The notes beneath the pieces are model-generated. The model was not told where the DNA came from. It saw nothing but the letters and a program-made list of their open reading frames with translations, and ran no database searches. The translations under genes and the position numbers were made by a program. A DNA stretch of 18,262 bases from CAYWNA01 sp964459305 (lineage in GTDB: Bacteria > Planctomycetota > Planctomycetia > Pirellulales > Pirellulaceae): assembly GCA_964459305.1 (NCBI GenBank), contig CAYWNA010000266.1, forward strand, positions 1 to 18,262, read 5' to 3'. This document shows positions 7,935 through 15,018 of the stretch, piece by piece (the stretch's first letter is position 1; each line of letters starts with the position of its first letter).

Positions 7935-9482
7935 TTAGTTGGGGATCAGGGCCCCGACGATCCACGTGCGTTCCGCAATGACGATAACCGAATCGTAGAC
8001 GGGCACTTGGTCGAACGTTGTGCCTTTGCTTGCCGATTTCCACTGCGCGTCTTCCATGTCGTACACTCGGCCGCTCAGCAGGTCGACCCAGACAGGATCT
8101 TTGAAATTCGTTTCCGGCAGAGTCAGGCAGATCCGCTCCACATCGGGGCGTTTGCCCGGAGTATCGCTACTGCGCCAGAGGGTGACGATCGGAGCATCGT
8201 CAGCGGCCTGGTAACCGTAGATCGAGTACTTTGCGTCGTCCATCCCGCCGGAGAGATCCGCCTGGAAATCCTGGACGCGTTCCACGGTATTATCGAACAG
8301 CGCCGTGATGTGTTGAACCGTCCGGTACGCCTGTTTGGCGTGGTGGATGGTTCGGTCCTGATTGATCTCCAGCAGGCCCTTTGAGTTGATGAGTAGCTTA
8401 AGATTGTCTTGGTCATCGCGGAAATCCGAATCCCCGCCTCCGGTCCGGACGCGGTAGGCCATGTCGCAGATGGCGAAGTAGGAAGACGGGATGTCGCGGC
8501 CCAGGTCTCCCATCAGGCGTCGCGTGGCCCATTTGGCCTGACGTTGCTCGGTCCAGTCGTACTTCGACACGGCGCCAAAGGAACCAATTCGAGAGGGCAC
8601 GCCGTTTTCGCCTTGGCGAATCGTGATGTCGTTCGAAATCGAACGGACGATCTCACGTAACTTCTCCACCGCACCGTACCTGTCGTCAGGGTTGTATGCG
8701 TACGGGTGATAAGCGATCTCGTTGACCAGCGATAACTTGTCCTGGTCGCGAAGCCATGTGAGCATATCTTTGACGAAGATGGAGTCGAAGGAACCCCCGG
8801 CGGCGAACATCAGCCGAGCGTGCGGCTGGTGCCGACGTACGACCTCGGCCGTTCGGACGGCGAATTTGGCGTATGCGACCGCACCGTCGCCGCGTCCGGT
8901 CCGCGGTTCGTTCCATAGTTCCCATTCGTCCACGTACTGCTTATACCGATCCACGAACGCACCCACGAACGCATCCCAGGTTTTCAAAGCCTCAGGCGAA
9001 GACGGCAACCCGCCACTCAAGCCCGTTCCGCCGCCGCCGGGATAGATGGGATTGCCGTAGCACAGGCAGACCCAGGGCTCGACCCCTTGGTCGAACATAT
9101 CGGGGATGATCTCGTCGAGCCACGCCCAATCGTATTTTCCCGGCTCCTGTTCGGTCTTCGCCCAGCCGGACTGAATGCGCGCCTTCTTGACGCCCAAGGG
9201 GCCGAGGTAGTTGCGCCAGTTCGCATAGATCGTATAGTCGCGATCCATCGTCTCCGCGCCCACTGCCCAGTTCGATGACTCGATCTCGCGGGCGTGTTTT
9301 GGCCGGATCGTTCCCAGATACGTATGACCGTCGCCCGGGTCCGCAGGCGGAACCGAAATACGGCTATCGGCCGCCTCCTGCGCCTCGGAGTGCACCATTC
9401 CGATAGAGACGGATAGTGTGATTGCGGCGAAGAAGTGTGCGACGATGCAGTCTGTCTCGAGTGGATGTGCAATGCGGGTCAC
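7935..9482 (-). CDS. Secreted clan-A glycoside hydrolase (GH39-like)
   Basis: 515-aa exported retaining glycosidase with a (beta/alpha)8 barrel. Numbered from the GTG at 9482, the acid/base is Glu192 in LWNEP and the likely nucleophile Glu292 in RQGENGVPS. ARIQSGWAKTEQEPGKYDW (about 101-119) is the barrel start seen in GH39- and GH5-like enzymes, and EIAYHPYAY lies between the catalytic residues. The last 85 or so residues look like a beta-sandwich domain. The N-terminus carries a hydrophobic signal sequence (about 12-30, cleavage near EAQEA), so it acts outside the cytoplasm. A TTG start at 9506 is open in frame, but GTG 9482 has GAGGAG six bases upstream and is preferred. The precise family and substrate cannot be fixed by eye. 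It is separated from the upstream catabolic operon by a paired hairpin repeat, and precedes the pyruvyl transferase-like gene. Confidence 0.85.
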   Translation of the reverse strand: MTRIAHPLETDCIVAHFFAAITLSVSIGMVHSEAQEAADSRISVPPADPGDGHTYLGTIRPKHAREIESSNWAVGAETMDRDYTIYANWRNYLGPLGVKKARIQSGWAKTEQEPGKYDWAWLDEIIPDMFDQGVEPWVCLCYGNPIYPGGGGTGLSGGLPSSPEALKTWDAFVGAFVDRYKQYVDEWELWNEPRTGRGDGAVAYAKFAVRTAEVVRRHQPHARLMFAAGGSFDSIFVKDMLTWLRDQDKLSLVNEIAYHPYAYNPDDRYGAVEKLREIVRSISNDITIRQGENGVPSRIGSFGAVSKYDWTEQRQAKWATRRLMGDLGRDIPSSYFAICDMAYRVRTGGGDSDFRDDQDNLKLLINSKGLLEINQDRTIHHAKQAYRTVQHITALFDNTVERVQDFQADLSGGMDDAKYSIYGYQAADDAPIVTLWRSSDTPGKRPDVERICLTLPETNFKDPVWVDLLSGRVYDMEDAQWKSASKGTTFDQVPVYDSVIVIAERTWIVGALIPN

Positions 9483-9528
9483 GGTGCTCTCCTCACTTGG
9501 GTTCAATGTAACATGCTAGCCGATTGAT

Positions 9529-9621
9529 GTACGTCAGGCTTTCCAGCCTGACAGCTGCAAACCTAGTAAGAATTGGCAACCTTTCACGGCGACTAAGGTC
9601 AGCCTGGAAAGGCTGACGTAC
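9529..9621. repeat. Inverted pair of 24-nt hairpin units (pair C)
   Basis: Two 24-nt arms (9529-9552 and 9598-9621) face each other across 45 bases. Each arm has a GTAC head and then folds on itself. Left: GTCAGGCT (9533-9540), loop TTCC, AGCCTGAC (9545-9552). Right: GTCAGCCT (9598-9605), loop GGAA, AGGCTGAC (9610-9617), then GTAC. Both internal stems are perfect 8-bp stems. The arms are inverted copies apart from two positions that change together and keep the stem. It lies 23 bases after the hydroxyacid dehydrogenase stop and could end or weaken transcription between the catabolic operon and the hydrolase gene. The layout resembles paired REP elements; it has no coding capacity. Confidence 0.85.
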
Positions 9622-9644
9622 GACATCGCGTCAGTCAAAGAATA

Positions 9645-10631
9645 TTACGACTCACTCATCACTTGAAGTCTTTCGATGGTCAAGGCCGAGTTAGGCTGCT
9701 GGCCGGTGCAGTACCGTTCGATCTCGTCCGCCAGGCATTGCCATCGCTGCTCGAACTCGATAGCATTGTTGCCGCGATGAGGCAACAACAGCACGCGATC
9801 GTTCTCGCGCAGCGGGCTGTCCGCCGCCAGAGGTTCCTCTTCGAACACGTCCAAAGCCAGATAGATCTCACGCTGGCCGAGGGCTTCGATCATCTCTTGC
9901 TCGTGGACCATTTTTCCGCGAGCGATGTTCACAAACAGCGCCTCCGGCTGCATTTGCTCGAAATGCGATTTACGAATCATGTGGTGTGTGTCGGGCGTGT
10001 AACCGCCGGCCAGAACCACCACTTCGCAGGTAGCGAAAAGCGAATCCAGGTCGAGGCTCCGTACGCCTTTGGCCTCGGCATCCGTTTCGCTCAAATGCCG
10101 CGAGTGCACGTAGAGCTTGTTGGTAAAGGGCCGGACCAGTTCGAGAATACCTTCGCCGATTAACCCCAAGCCGATGATGCCTACGGCCCGGTCTTGCAGG
10201 ATGCGACCGCGGGGGTATTTGAATCGCGGCCATGCCTCGCCGCTGCGCATATCGTGGTGGTAGTTGTGGATATGCATCAGTGACGACAGGATGAGCCCCA
10301 GGGTGAATTCGGCCATCGGCCGTGGACGAGATGCCCCGGTGTGGACGACCGTGAGCCCCTGTTCGACAGCGTATTGGTCCTCGACGTTTTGACGCGTGCC
10401 GCCATAGGTAGTGCCGACGATCTTGAGCGAATTCCCCTGGTCGATCACTTGTTTGGTGATCACTTTGTCTTTGGTGTAGGGAACGATCAGCCCTTCAACG
10501 CCTTCGATATTCGCGAGGATTGCCTGCTCGGTGGCCTCGGAGATCTCGACGATTTCGATGTATTGCTCCATGCGAGCTTTCGCTTCCGCATCGGCAATCT
10601 CGCACGTGAAAAGGAATCTGGGTTTGGTCAC
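9645..10631 (-). CDS. D-isomer-specific 2-hydroxyacid dehydrogenase
   Basis: 328-aa NAD(P)-dependent oxidoreductase interconverting 2-hydroxy and 2-oxo acids. The nucleotide-binding Rossmann loop is GIIGLGLIGEG (151-161). The catalytic set is complete: Arg238 in NIARGK, a Glu in the DVFEEEP segment (264-266) and His285 in LLPHRGNN. Length and layout match phosphoglycerate dehydrogenase-like and glyoxylate reductase-like members without a C-terminal ACT domain. The start is the GTG at 10631 with GAGGTG just upstream. It is the last gene of the six-gene operon, 10 bases after the VOC gene stop. In this setting a sugar-acid-derived 2-keto acid is a more likely substrate than phosphoglycerate, but that is inference. 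Confidence 0.9.
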   Translation of the reverse strand: MTKPRFLFTCEIADAEAKARMEQYIEIVEISEATEQAILANIEGVEGLIVPYTKDKVITKQVIDQGNSLKIVGTTYGGTRQNVEDQYAVEQGLTVVHTGASRPRPMAEFTLGLILSSLMHIHNYHHDMRSGEAWPRFKYPRGRILQDRAVGIIGLGLIGEGILELVRPFTNKLYVHSRHLSETDAEAKGVRSLDLDSLFATCEVVVLAGGYTPDTHHMIRKSHFEQMQPEALFVNIARGKMVHEQEMIEALGQREIYLALDVFEEEPLAADSPLRENDRVLLLPHRGNNAIEFEQRWQCLADEIERYCTGQQPNSALTIERLQVMSES

Positions 10632-10641
10632 GGTTCACCTC

Positions 10642-11043
10642 TTATGGTTTGGATCGTTCAAGGATTTGCAGCATGTTGCCTTCCGGATCGAGGAAGCTGC
10701 GCACGCGGCCGCCGCCGATGGCTTGCACCACGTCGCTCGACCATTGGACACCTCGCTCGTCCAGCAGCTGCTGGGCCGCGTCGAAATCGCGCACCCGAAT
10801 CGCCAAATGCGACCAGCCGGGAGTCCACGTGGTGCGCGACGGGCGCGGCGTCTCGTCGCGCGGCATGATTTCCAGCAGCGTTCCGTCAGTTGCCTTGAGA
10901 ATCCACACGGGCTTGTCGTGCCGAAACTGCTTCTCGTAGCCAAGCGTATTGCAGTACCAGTCGGCCAAAGCATCGACGTCTTCGACCGCCACCGCCGGGT
11001 GATCGATCCCGACGAACAGATCCATCGTGTCTTGAGTGCTCAT
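10642..11043 (-). CDS. VOC (glyoxalase/dioxygenase-fold) family protein
   Basis: 133-aa metalloenzyme-fold protein with two beta-alpha-beta-beta-beta modules. Members include glyoxalase I, extradiol dioxygenases, epimerases and resistance proteins. Expected metal-ligand positions are His15 (GIDHPAV), Glu58 (LLEIM), His79 (WSHLAI) and, in DPEGNMLQI, Gln125 where many relatives have Glu. The ATG at 11043 overlaps the TGA of the upstream gene in ATGA form, so translation is probably coupled. A longer frame opens at 11166 but runs through the end of the neighbour and looks non-coding there. Position between the toroid protein and the dehydrogenase suggests a step on a small keto or aldehyde intermediate; an isomerase or epimerase role is possible. 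Confidence 0.87.
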   Translation of the reverse strand: MSTQDTMDLFVGIDHPAVAVEDVDALADWYCNTLGYEKQFRHDKPVWILKATDGTLLEIMPRDETPRPSRTTWTPGWSHLAIRVRDFDAAQQLLDERGVQWSSDVVQAIGGGRVRSFLDPEGNMLQILERSKP

Positions 11044-12206
11044 GCGTGCTCCATCGGAAAAACGTTGCATTCGTGAAGTGAGTTGGGATTCAAACGGTAC
11101 GGCCCCTCGTAGCCCGTATCTCGCAGCATGTGGGCCACCAGTGCGATCGACAAGGGATAGAACCACGAGCCGAGCATGATGCTTTTTCGGCCGGGGTCCT
11201 CATCGCGATACTCGGCGACCACCTCGGCGGCCCCAGGTTTCCAGATCCAGTGAGGCCGCGATTTCCATTCATCCGGCTGGCTGTCGCGACGATGCAGAAG
11301 CCAGCCACAGCCGTCCGGATCTTCGTGCATCAGGGCGTGTTGCAGGTACCGGCGAGCCGAGGCTTCGAGATCTTCGCGTCGATAGTCGGTCAATTCGGAC
11401 AGATTGCTCATCATGTAGGCGCCGTCGTAGTCTGGGCAGTCGGAACCCCCGGGCCAGAACGAGCCGTCGGCCAGTTGGCAGGCCAACGTGGAATCCACAT
11501 TGCGCTCAACCGCTCGCAATGGCCAACCCAGTGCAAAGTAGATGGGCGTCAAGTGGATTGTGCCGAACATTCCGTTTGGCAAATCCGCCCCTAACTGCGT
11601 TCCCCAATAGCCAGTGTCTTCGTCGAGCAACTCTTCCAGGGCCGGATACATGCCCCGTTCCATGATGGAATCGACATCGGCCACGTCAAACCAATCGCGG
11701 GCCGCGAACAAGGCCGTCGCACAGGCTAGAACTTGATTACCTGCTGCCCACGAGTTGCTCCAGTCGTAGCGTTTGACCCATCGGTACAGAGTCTGGGGAT
11801 CGAGCATCGGTTCGAGGAAACGCATTGGATAACGCGGGGCACGGTTCAGAATGCGAAGCGCCCAAAGATGACCGCGCGTGTAATGCCAGTGCGATTCCAG
11901 CGAGTCGAGCGACAACGATTCGGAACGCAAATCCGGCTTGGCGGCAAAGAAGCCAGACTCCGATTGATCCATGCGGATGTAGTCGGCCCAGGTGTCCAGA
12001 GCGTCCGACGAGAGAGAATCGAGCTCACCAAACAGATCGAGGACGTGCAGTCCGTGATACGATCCGTAAAAGCTCTCTCCGCCGCCGGGTTCTTTGCAGT
12101 ATCGGCCGGGAACGCCACCGAGTTCCATTGCGTCAACAAACGCCAGTGCGCTCTGTTTGACGCGACGGTACCCAGGCGTTTCGTAGGCAAACATCGGTGT
12201 CGGCAT
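11040..12206 (-). CDS. Putative alpha/alpha-toroid carbohydrate-active protein
   Basis: 388-aa protein I do not recognise to family level. Its repeated helix-turn patterns rich in Trp, Tyr and Gly (for example SHWHYTRGHLWALRIL, DWSNSWAAGNQVLACATAL, GYWGTQLGADLPNGMFGTIH) point to an alpha/alpha-toroid fold as in six-hairpin glycosidases, uronyl hydrolases, some lyases and terpene cyclases. Acidic, aromatic and Asn-rich clusters would line a sugar-binding cleft. No signal peptide, so cytoplasmic. I chose the ATG at 12206 (7 bases after the lyase stop); a TTG at 12242 is open in frame and would overlap the lyase gene. It ends in an ATGA overlap with the VOC gene. Placed directly after a heparinase-like lyase, it may act on the unsaturated or trimmed oligosaccharide, but this is inference. 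Confidence 0.72.
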   Translation of the reverse strand: MPTPMFAYETPGYRRVKQSALAFVDAMELGGVPGRYCKEPGGGESFYGSYHGLHVLDLFGELDSLSSDALDTWADYIRMDQSESGFFAAKPDLRSESLSLDSLESHWHYTRGHLWALRILNRAPRYPMRFLEPMLDPQTLYRWVKRYDWSNSWAAGNQVLACATALFAARDWFDVADVDSIMERGMYPALEELLDEDTGYWGTQLGADLPNGMFGTIHLTPIYFALGWPLRAVERNVDSTLACQLADGSFWPGGSDCPDYDGAYMMSNLSELTDYRREDLEASARRYLQHALMHEDPDGCGWLLHRRDSQPDEWKSRPHWIWKPGAAEVVAEYRDEDPGRKSIMLGSWFYPLSIALVAHMLRDTGYEGPYRLNPNSLHECNVFPMEHA

Positions 12207-12213
12207 TCTCGAA

Positions 12214-14295
12214 TCACTCGCTATCGACTGGGGAAAACGCAAAAGTCCCGTTCCGCTCCGCGACTCGCCACGCGCGCCCGGCGGTTTCCGAGCGAAGCAC
12301 GAGTTCCATGGGCGCCGTCGCCTCGACGCTCAATGCCCAACTCGCGTCTCCGCGTCGGATCGAGTAGCAGCCCTCTTTCGCCGAGGCCTGCCAGTGGTCG
12401 ATCAGACCGTAGTCGTCCATGGCGAACGCATGCACCACTACGCGGAACGACCGAGCCGACGGCTCGATCCAACGGTACAGCATGCCGCTGCCGGGTTGCC
12501 CTTCGCCGCGCTGATTCGGTTCGGGATGGTAAGCGTCGTGGACGTAGGCGTAGACTGGCCCGCTTAAGCGGCCATCGCCAAGGTGGAAAACCTTCAGTCC
12601 CGCCAGCCCGCGACGCATCGCGATCGTGTGTGGATCGACAACATCCATTTCCGAGGCGTCGTCTCGGTTGTTCAGCAGCCAATTCCACACCGTAGTTACG
12701 GGCCGCGAGGCGCGAATCCGATCGACGACGAACAGCACGTGGGGGCCAGCCTGGAGCCACAACCGCGCGAACTCCTCAATCGGTTCGTCGTACAACCCGC
12801 CCGCTTCCGAGGCGATCACGATCGTCTCGTCCAGCCGTTCCAGCAGCAACCGTCGACCGCGCGAAGGTACGGGTTCGCTGACTTGACCGTCGGCAATCCG
12901 GCGCCGCGGCGCCACGTTCGACTGCTCCAACAGCGTCGCCTTGGTAAGATCCTCCTGCAAACCGAGGGCATCCTGATCGATCAGGAATGTGCACGTGTTG
13001 TGCGTCTGGGATGAACTCTCCAGCCCGTGCGCCAGATTGCGGTAGCAGCTGTGCCCCGCATCGACCAGCAGCCGTTCGTTCTTGTGGACGAGGACAAAGC
13101 TGTTCACATCACCGTGCAGATGGCCCGGCCCGTACAACGGTTCGCTGCCGCCCTGGATGGCCATGACCGTTTCGCCGTCCCAGCGATCACGTGCGATGAT
13201 GTTTCCGTTGCTGAAACCAGCCAGTGCAGGCAGCGGTGCCTGGGCCGGCGGCGCGGCCTCGCACGCTTGTGGCAGGAAAGGCAGCGTTAGGAATCCCCAG
13301 TCGTTTCGCAGCCCGAATGTCGCGAGGCTGTGCGGCGATTGGCTTGGGACCGGAACGTAGTACATGTCGAACAACCATCGCGCAAGGCCGGCTTCCGTTG
13401 GGGCGGTTTTGCTGCAGCGCGCGGCGGTCTGAAGAAGCACATCCCCCGATGGCCGATAAGTCGCTCCGCAGTCGTTGAAGTTGATTGCGCGGGCACGCGG
13501 CTCAGGCCCCCAGCCGGCCAGCGGTTTCGCGTACAGCATGCTCGCGGCGGTCCATGGCATCGTGCGAGCGTACACCTCCGGTCCGGCCACGTTGATGTCC
13601 GCGGCACTGCGATGAACCGCTTCGAAGGCCATCATCAACGCATACGACAGGTAGTTGGCATACTGAAGCGATTCCGCGTAGGATCCGTCGGGCTGATAGG
13701 CCTGGGCGCAGATGTGGGTTTCACCGGCGGCGTATGCAAGCGACTCCCGATCGTCGGTCACCGCCGCCGCCACGGCGATGCCGGCCACCAGGATCGCCCG
13801 CCAGTTGGCTAGGTGCGTGTTCTGATCGAGCCATCGCCGGCACAGCGCGATCCCCTTCTCGCGCAGCGTGTCTCGCAGTTCATTCAGTTCCGGCTGAGAG
13901 AAAACGTCCGGTGCCAGATCCACCACGGTGCCCAGGCCCCAACAGAGATGGGCTGTTTCCAGGTGTCCAAGCGCGGGCTTTGTGGCGTGATCGCGATACC
14001 ACGGTCCGACCCAATCCGATTCGGGCCGCCGCGCGATCGACAGGGCCACGTCGCACAGCCACGTTCCCCATTCCGGCTTCGGCTGCAGCGCGTATGCCAT
14101 GGCACCGTCGGACAGATACTCGGCCGCCGGGTACCACCAGGTTGCATCCTCGCCGAGATCGAAGAGGCCGGGCGACGATGCGCGTCGCGCCACGCGGCTG
14201 GCCAACGCCGTCCAGAACCGGTTGACCACCACATCGCCGCCGCGACGGGCTTCGGCAACCGCGTTCCTTTCCTGTTCGCTCAGAAAGAGACTCAT
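12214..14295 (-). CDS. Heparinase II/III-like polysaccharide or oligosaccharide lyase
   Basis: 693-aa protein with an N-terminal alpha/alpha-toroid (about 1-340) followed by a beta-sandwich heparinase II/III-like domain (about 360-690). Family marks: NTHLANWRA (159-167), QPDGSYAESLQY (201-212) with a candidate catalytic Tyr206, GHLHGDVNSFVLVHKN (391-406) with His392/His394 and Asp396, and LLVDAGHSCYRN (409-420). Such enzymes cleave uronic-acid-containing chains by beta-elimination (heparin, alginate, oligo-alginate and others). No signal peptide is seen, so it would act in the cytoplasm on imported oligosaccharides. The ATG at 14295 has AGAAGG upstream; the frame stays open to 14715 but that extension is Arg-rich and lies within the RraA-like gene. 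The start is 14 bases after the RraA-like stop. Substrate unknown. Confidence 0.88.
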   Translation of the reverse strand: MSLFLSEQERNAVAEARRGGDVVVNRFWTALASRVARRASSPGLFDLGEDATWWYPAAEYLSDGAMAYALQPKPEWGTWLCDVALSIARRPESDWVGPWYRDHATKPALGHLETAHLCWGLGTVVDLAPDVFSQPELNELRDTLREKGIALCRRWLDQNTHLANWRAILVAGIAVAAAVTDDRESLAYAAGETHICAQAYQPDGSYAESLQYANYLSYALMMAFEAVHRSAADINVAGPEVYARTMPWTAASMLYAKPLAGWGPEPRARAINFNDCGATYRPSGDVLLQTAARCSKTAPTEAGLARWLFDMYYVPVPSQSPHSLATFGLRNDWGFLTLPFLPQACEAAPPAQAPLPALAGFSNGNIIARDRWDGETVMAIQGGSEPLYGPGHLHGDVNSFVLVHKNERLLVDAGHSCYRNLAHGLESSSQTHNTCTFLIDQDALGLQEDLTKATLLEQSNVAPRRRIADGQVSEPVPSRGRRLLLERLDETIVIASEAGGLYDEPIEEFARLWLQAGPHVLFVVDRIRASRPVTTVWNWLLNNRDDASEMDVVDPHTIAMRRGLAGLKVFHLGDGRLSGPVYAYVHDAYHPEPNQRGEGQPGSGMLYRWIEPSARSFRVVVHAFAMDDYGLIDHWQASAKEGCYSIRRGDASWALSVEATAPMELVLRSETAGRAWRVAERNGTFAFSPVDSE

Positions 14296-14309
14296 AGGGT
14301 TACAGCCTT

Positions 14310-15008
14310 CTAGAAATACCCCCCTCGGGCCACGACTTCGGTCGGGCGCAAGCCATCGCGAATCCAGTCCTTGATTTCGACCTCTTTGTTCACGATCTGT
14401 TCGGCTGCGACCAGCACGTCGCCGGCGATCTCCTGCGGGATGGCCAGCACGCCGTCGACATCGCCGAAAACCCAGTCGCCGGGCCGCACGACGATCTCGC
14501 CCATGAGAATCGGCTTCTGGTAATGATACATGCGAAAACGTCCCAGCATCCCCGTGCTGCACTGATATTTGTGAAACACCGGGAAGCCCTGCTGCAAAAT
14601 GCCATTCGTGTCGCGGATGCCGTTCACGATGGCGCCCCGGCAACCGGCACGAACCGCGGCCATGGTCATCACTTCGCCCCACTGGGCGGTGACACGATCG
14701 CCCGTGCAGTCCCACACGACCACGGAATCCTCGTGCAGCGCCTCCAGCATCTCGGCCCGCATTTCGAACTCGCCGTCCGTGGTTAGATCAGGTCCGCCTT
14801 TGACGGTAAACGCTTGTCCGGCCAGCACCAAATCGTGACGCAACGGAGCAAAATCCGATGGCAACGAACTGGAGTGCATCTTGTACTTGAAACGGAGTAC
14901 GTCATTCACCGCACCGGTGAACAGCTTCAGGTAGCGCTCACGCATCTCACTGACGGGGATTGGGCAGGAGTTGTCGCCCGACGAACCGTTTGGCGTTTGT
15001 GTTGTCAT
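14310..15008 (-). CDS. RraA-like / HMG-CHA aldolase family protein
   Basis: 232-aa protein of the RraA fold, which includes E. coli RraA and pyruvate-releasing 4-hydroxy-4-methyl-2-oxoglutarate aldolases. Recognisable segments are GAIVNGIRDTNGI (124-136), GRFRMYHYQKPI (156-167) and RPGDWVFGDVDGVLAIP (175-191). The usual motif reads G111-x20-Arg132-Asp133; the acidic residue common in true aldolases at the first position is Gly, and the position three after Asp133 is also Gly. So neither the aldolase nor the standard RraA signature is complete. Start: ATG 15008 leaves 10 bases after the symporter stop; ATG 15035 would overlap it by 17. Neither has a good ribosome site. In a sugar-acid operon a keto-acid aldolase, decarboxylase or dehydratase role is more likely than RNase E control. 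Confidence 0.85.
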   Translation of the reverse strand: MTTQTPNGSSGDNSCPIPVSEMRERYLKLFTGAVNDVLRFKYKMHSSSLPSDFAPLRHDLVLAGQAFTVKGGPDLTTDGEFEMRAEMLEALHEDSVVVWDCTGDRVTAQWGEVMTMAAVRAGCRGAIVNGIRDTNGILQQGFPVFHKYQCSTGMLGRFRMYHYQKPILMGEIVVRPGDWVFGDVDGVLAIPQEIAGDVLVAAEQIVNKEVEIKDWIRDGLRPTEVVARGGYF

Positions 15009-15018
15009 CAAGGTTAAC

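Noticed and set aside
11733..12695. 320-aa plus-strand open frame
   Set aside because: It is antisense to the toroid protein and lyase genes and shows no recognisable domain.
14296..14715. N-terminal extension of the lyase frame
   Set aside because: It is Arg-rich, overlaps the RraA-like gene, and AGAAGG precedes the ATG at 14295.
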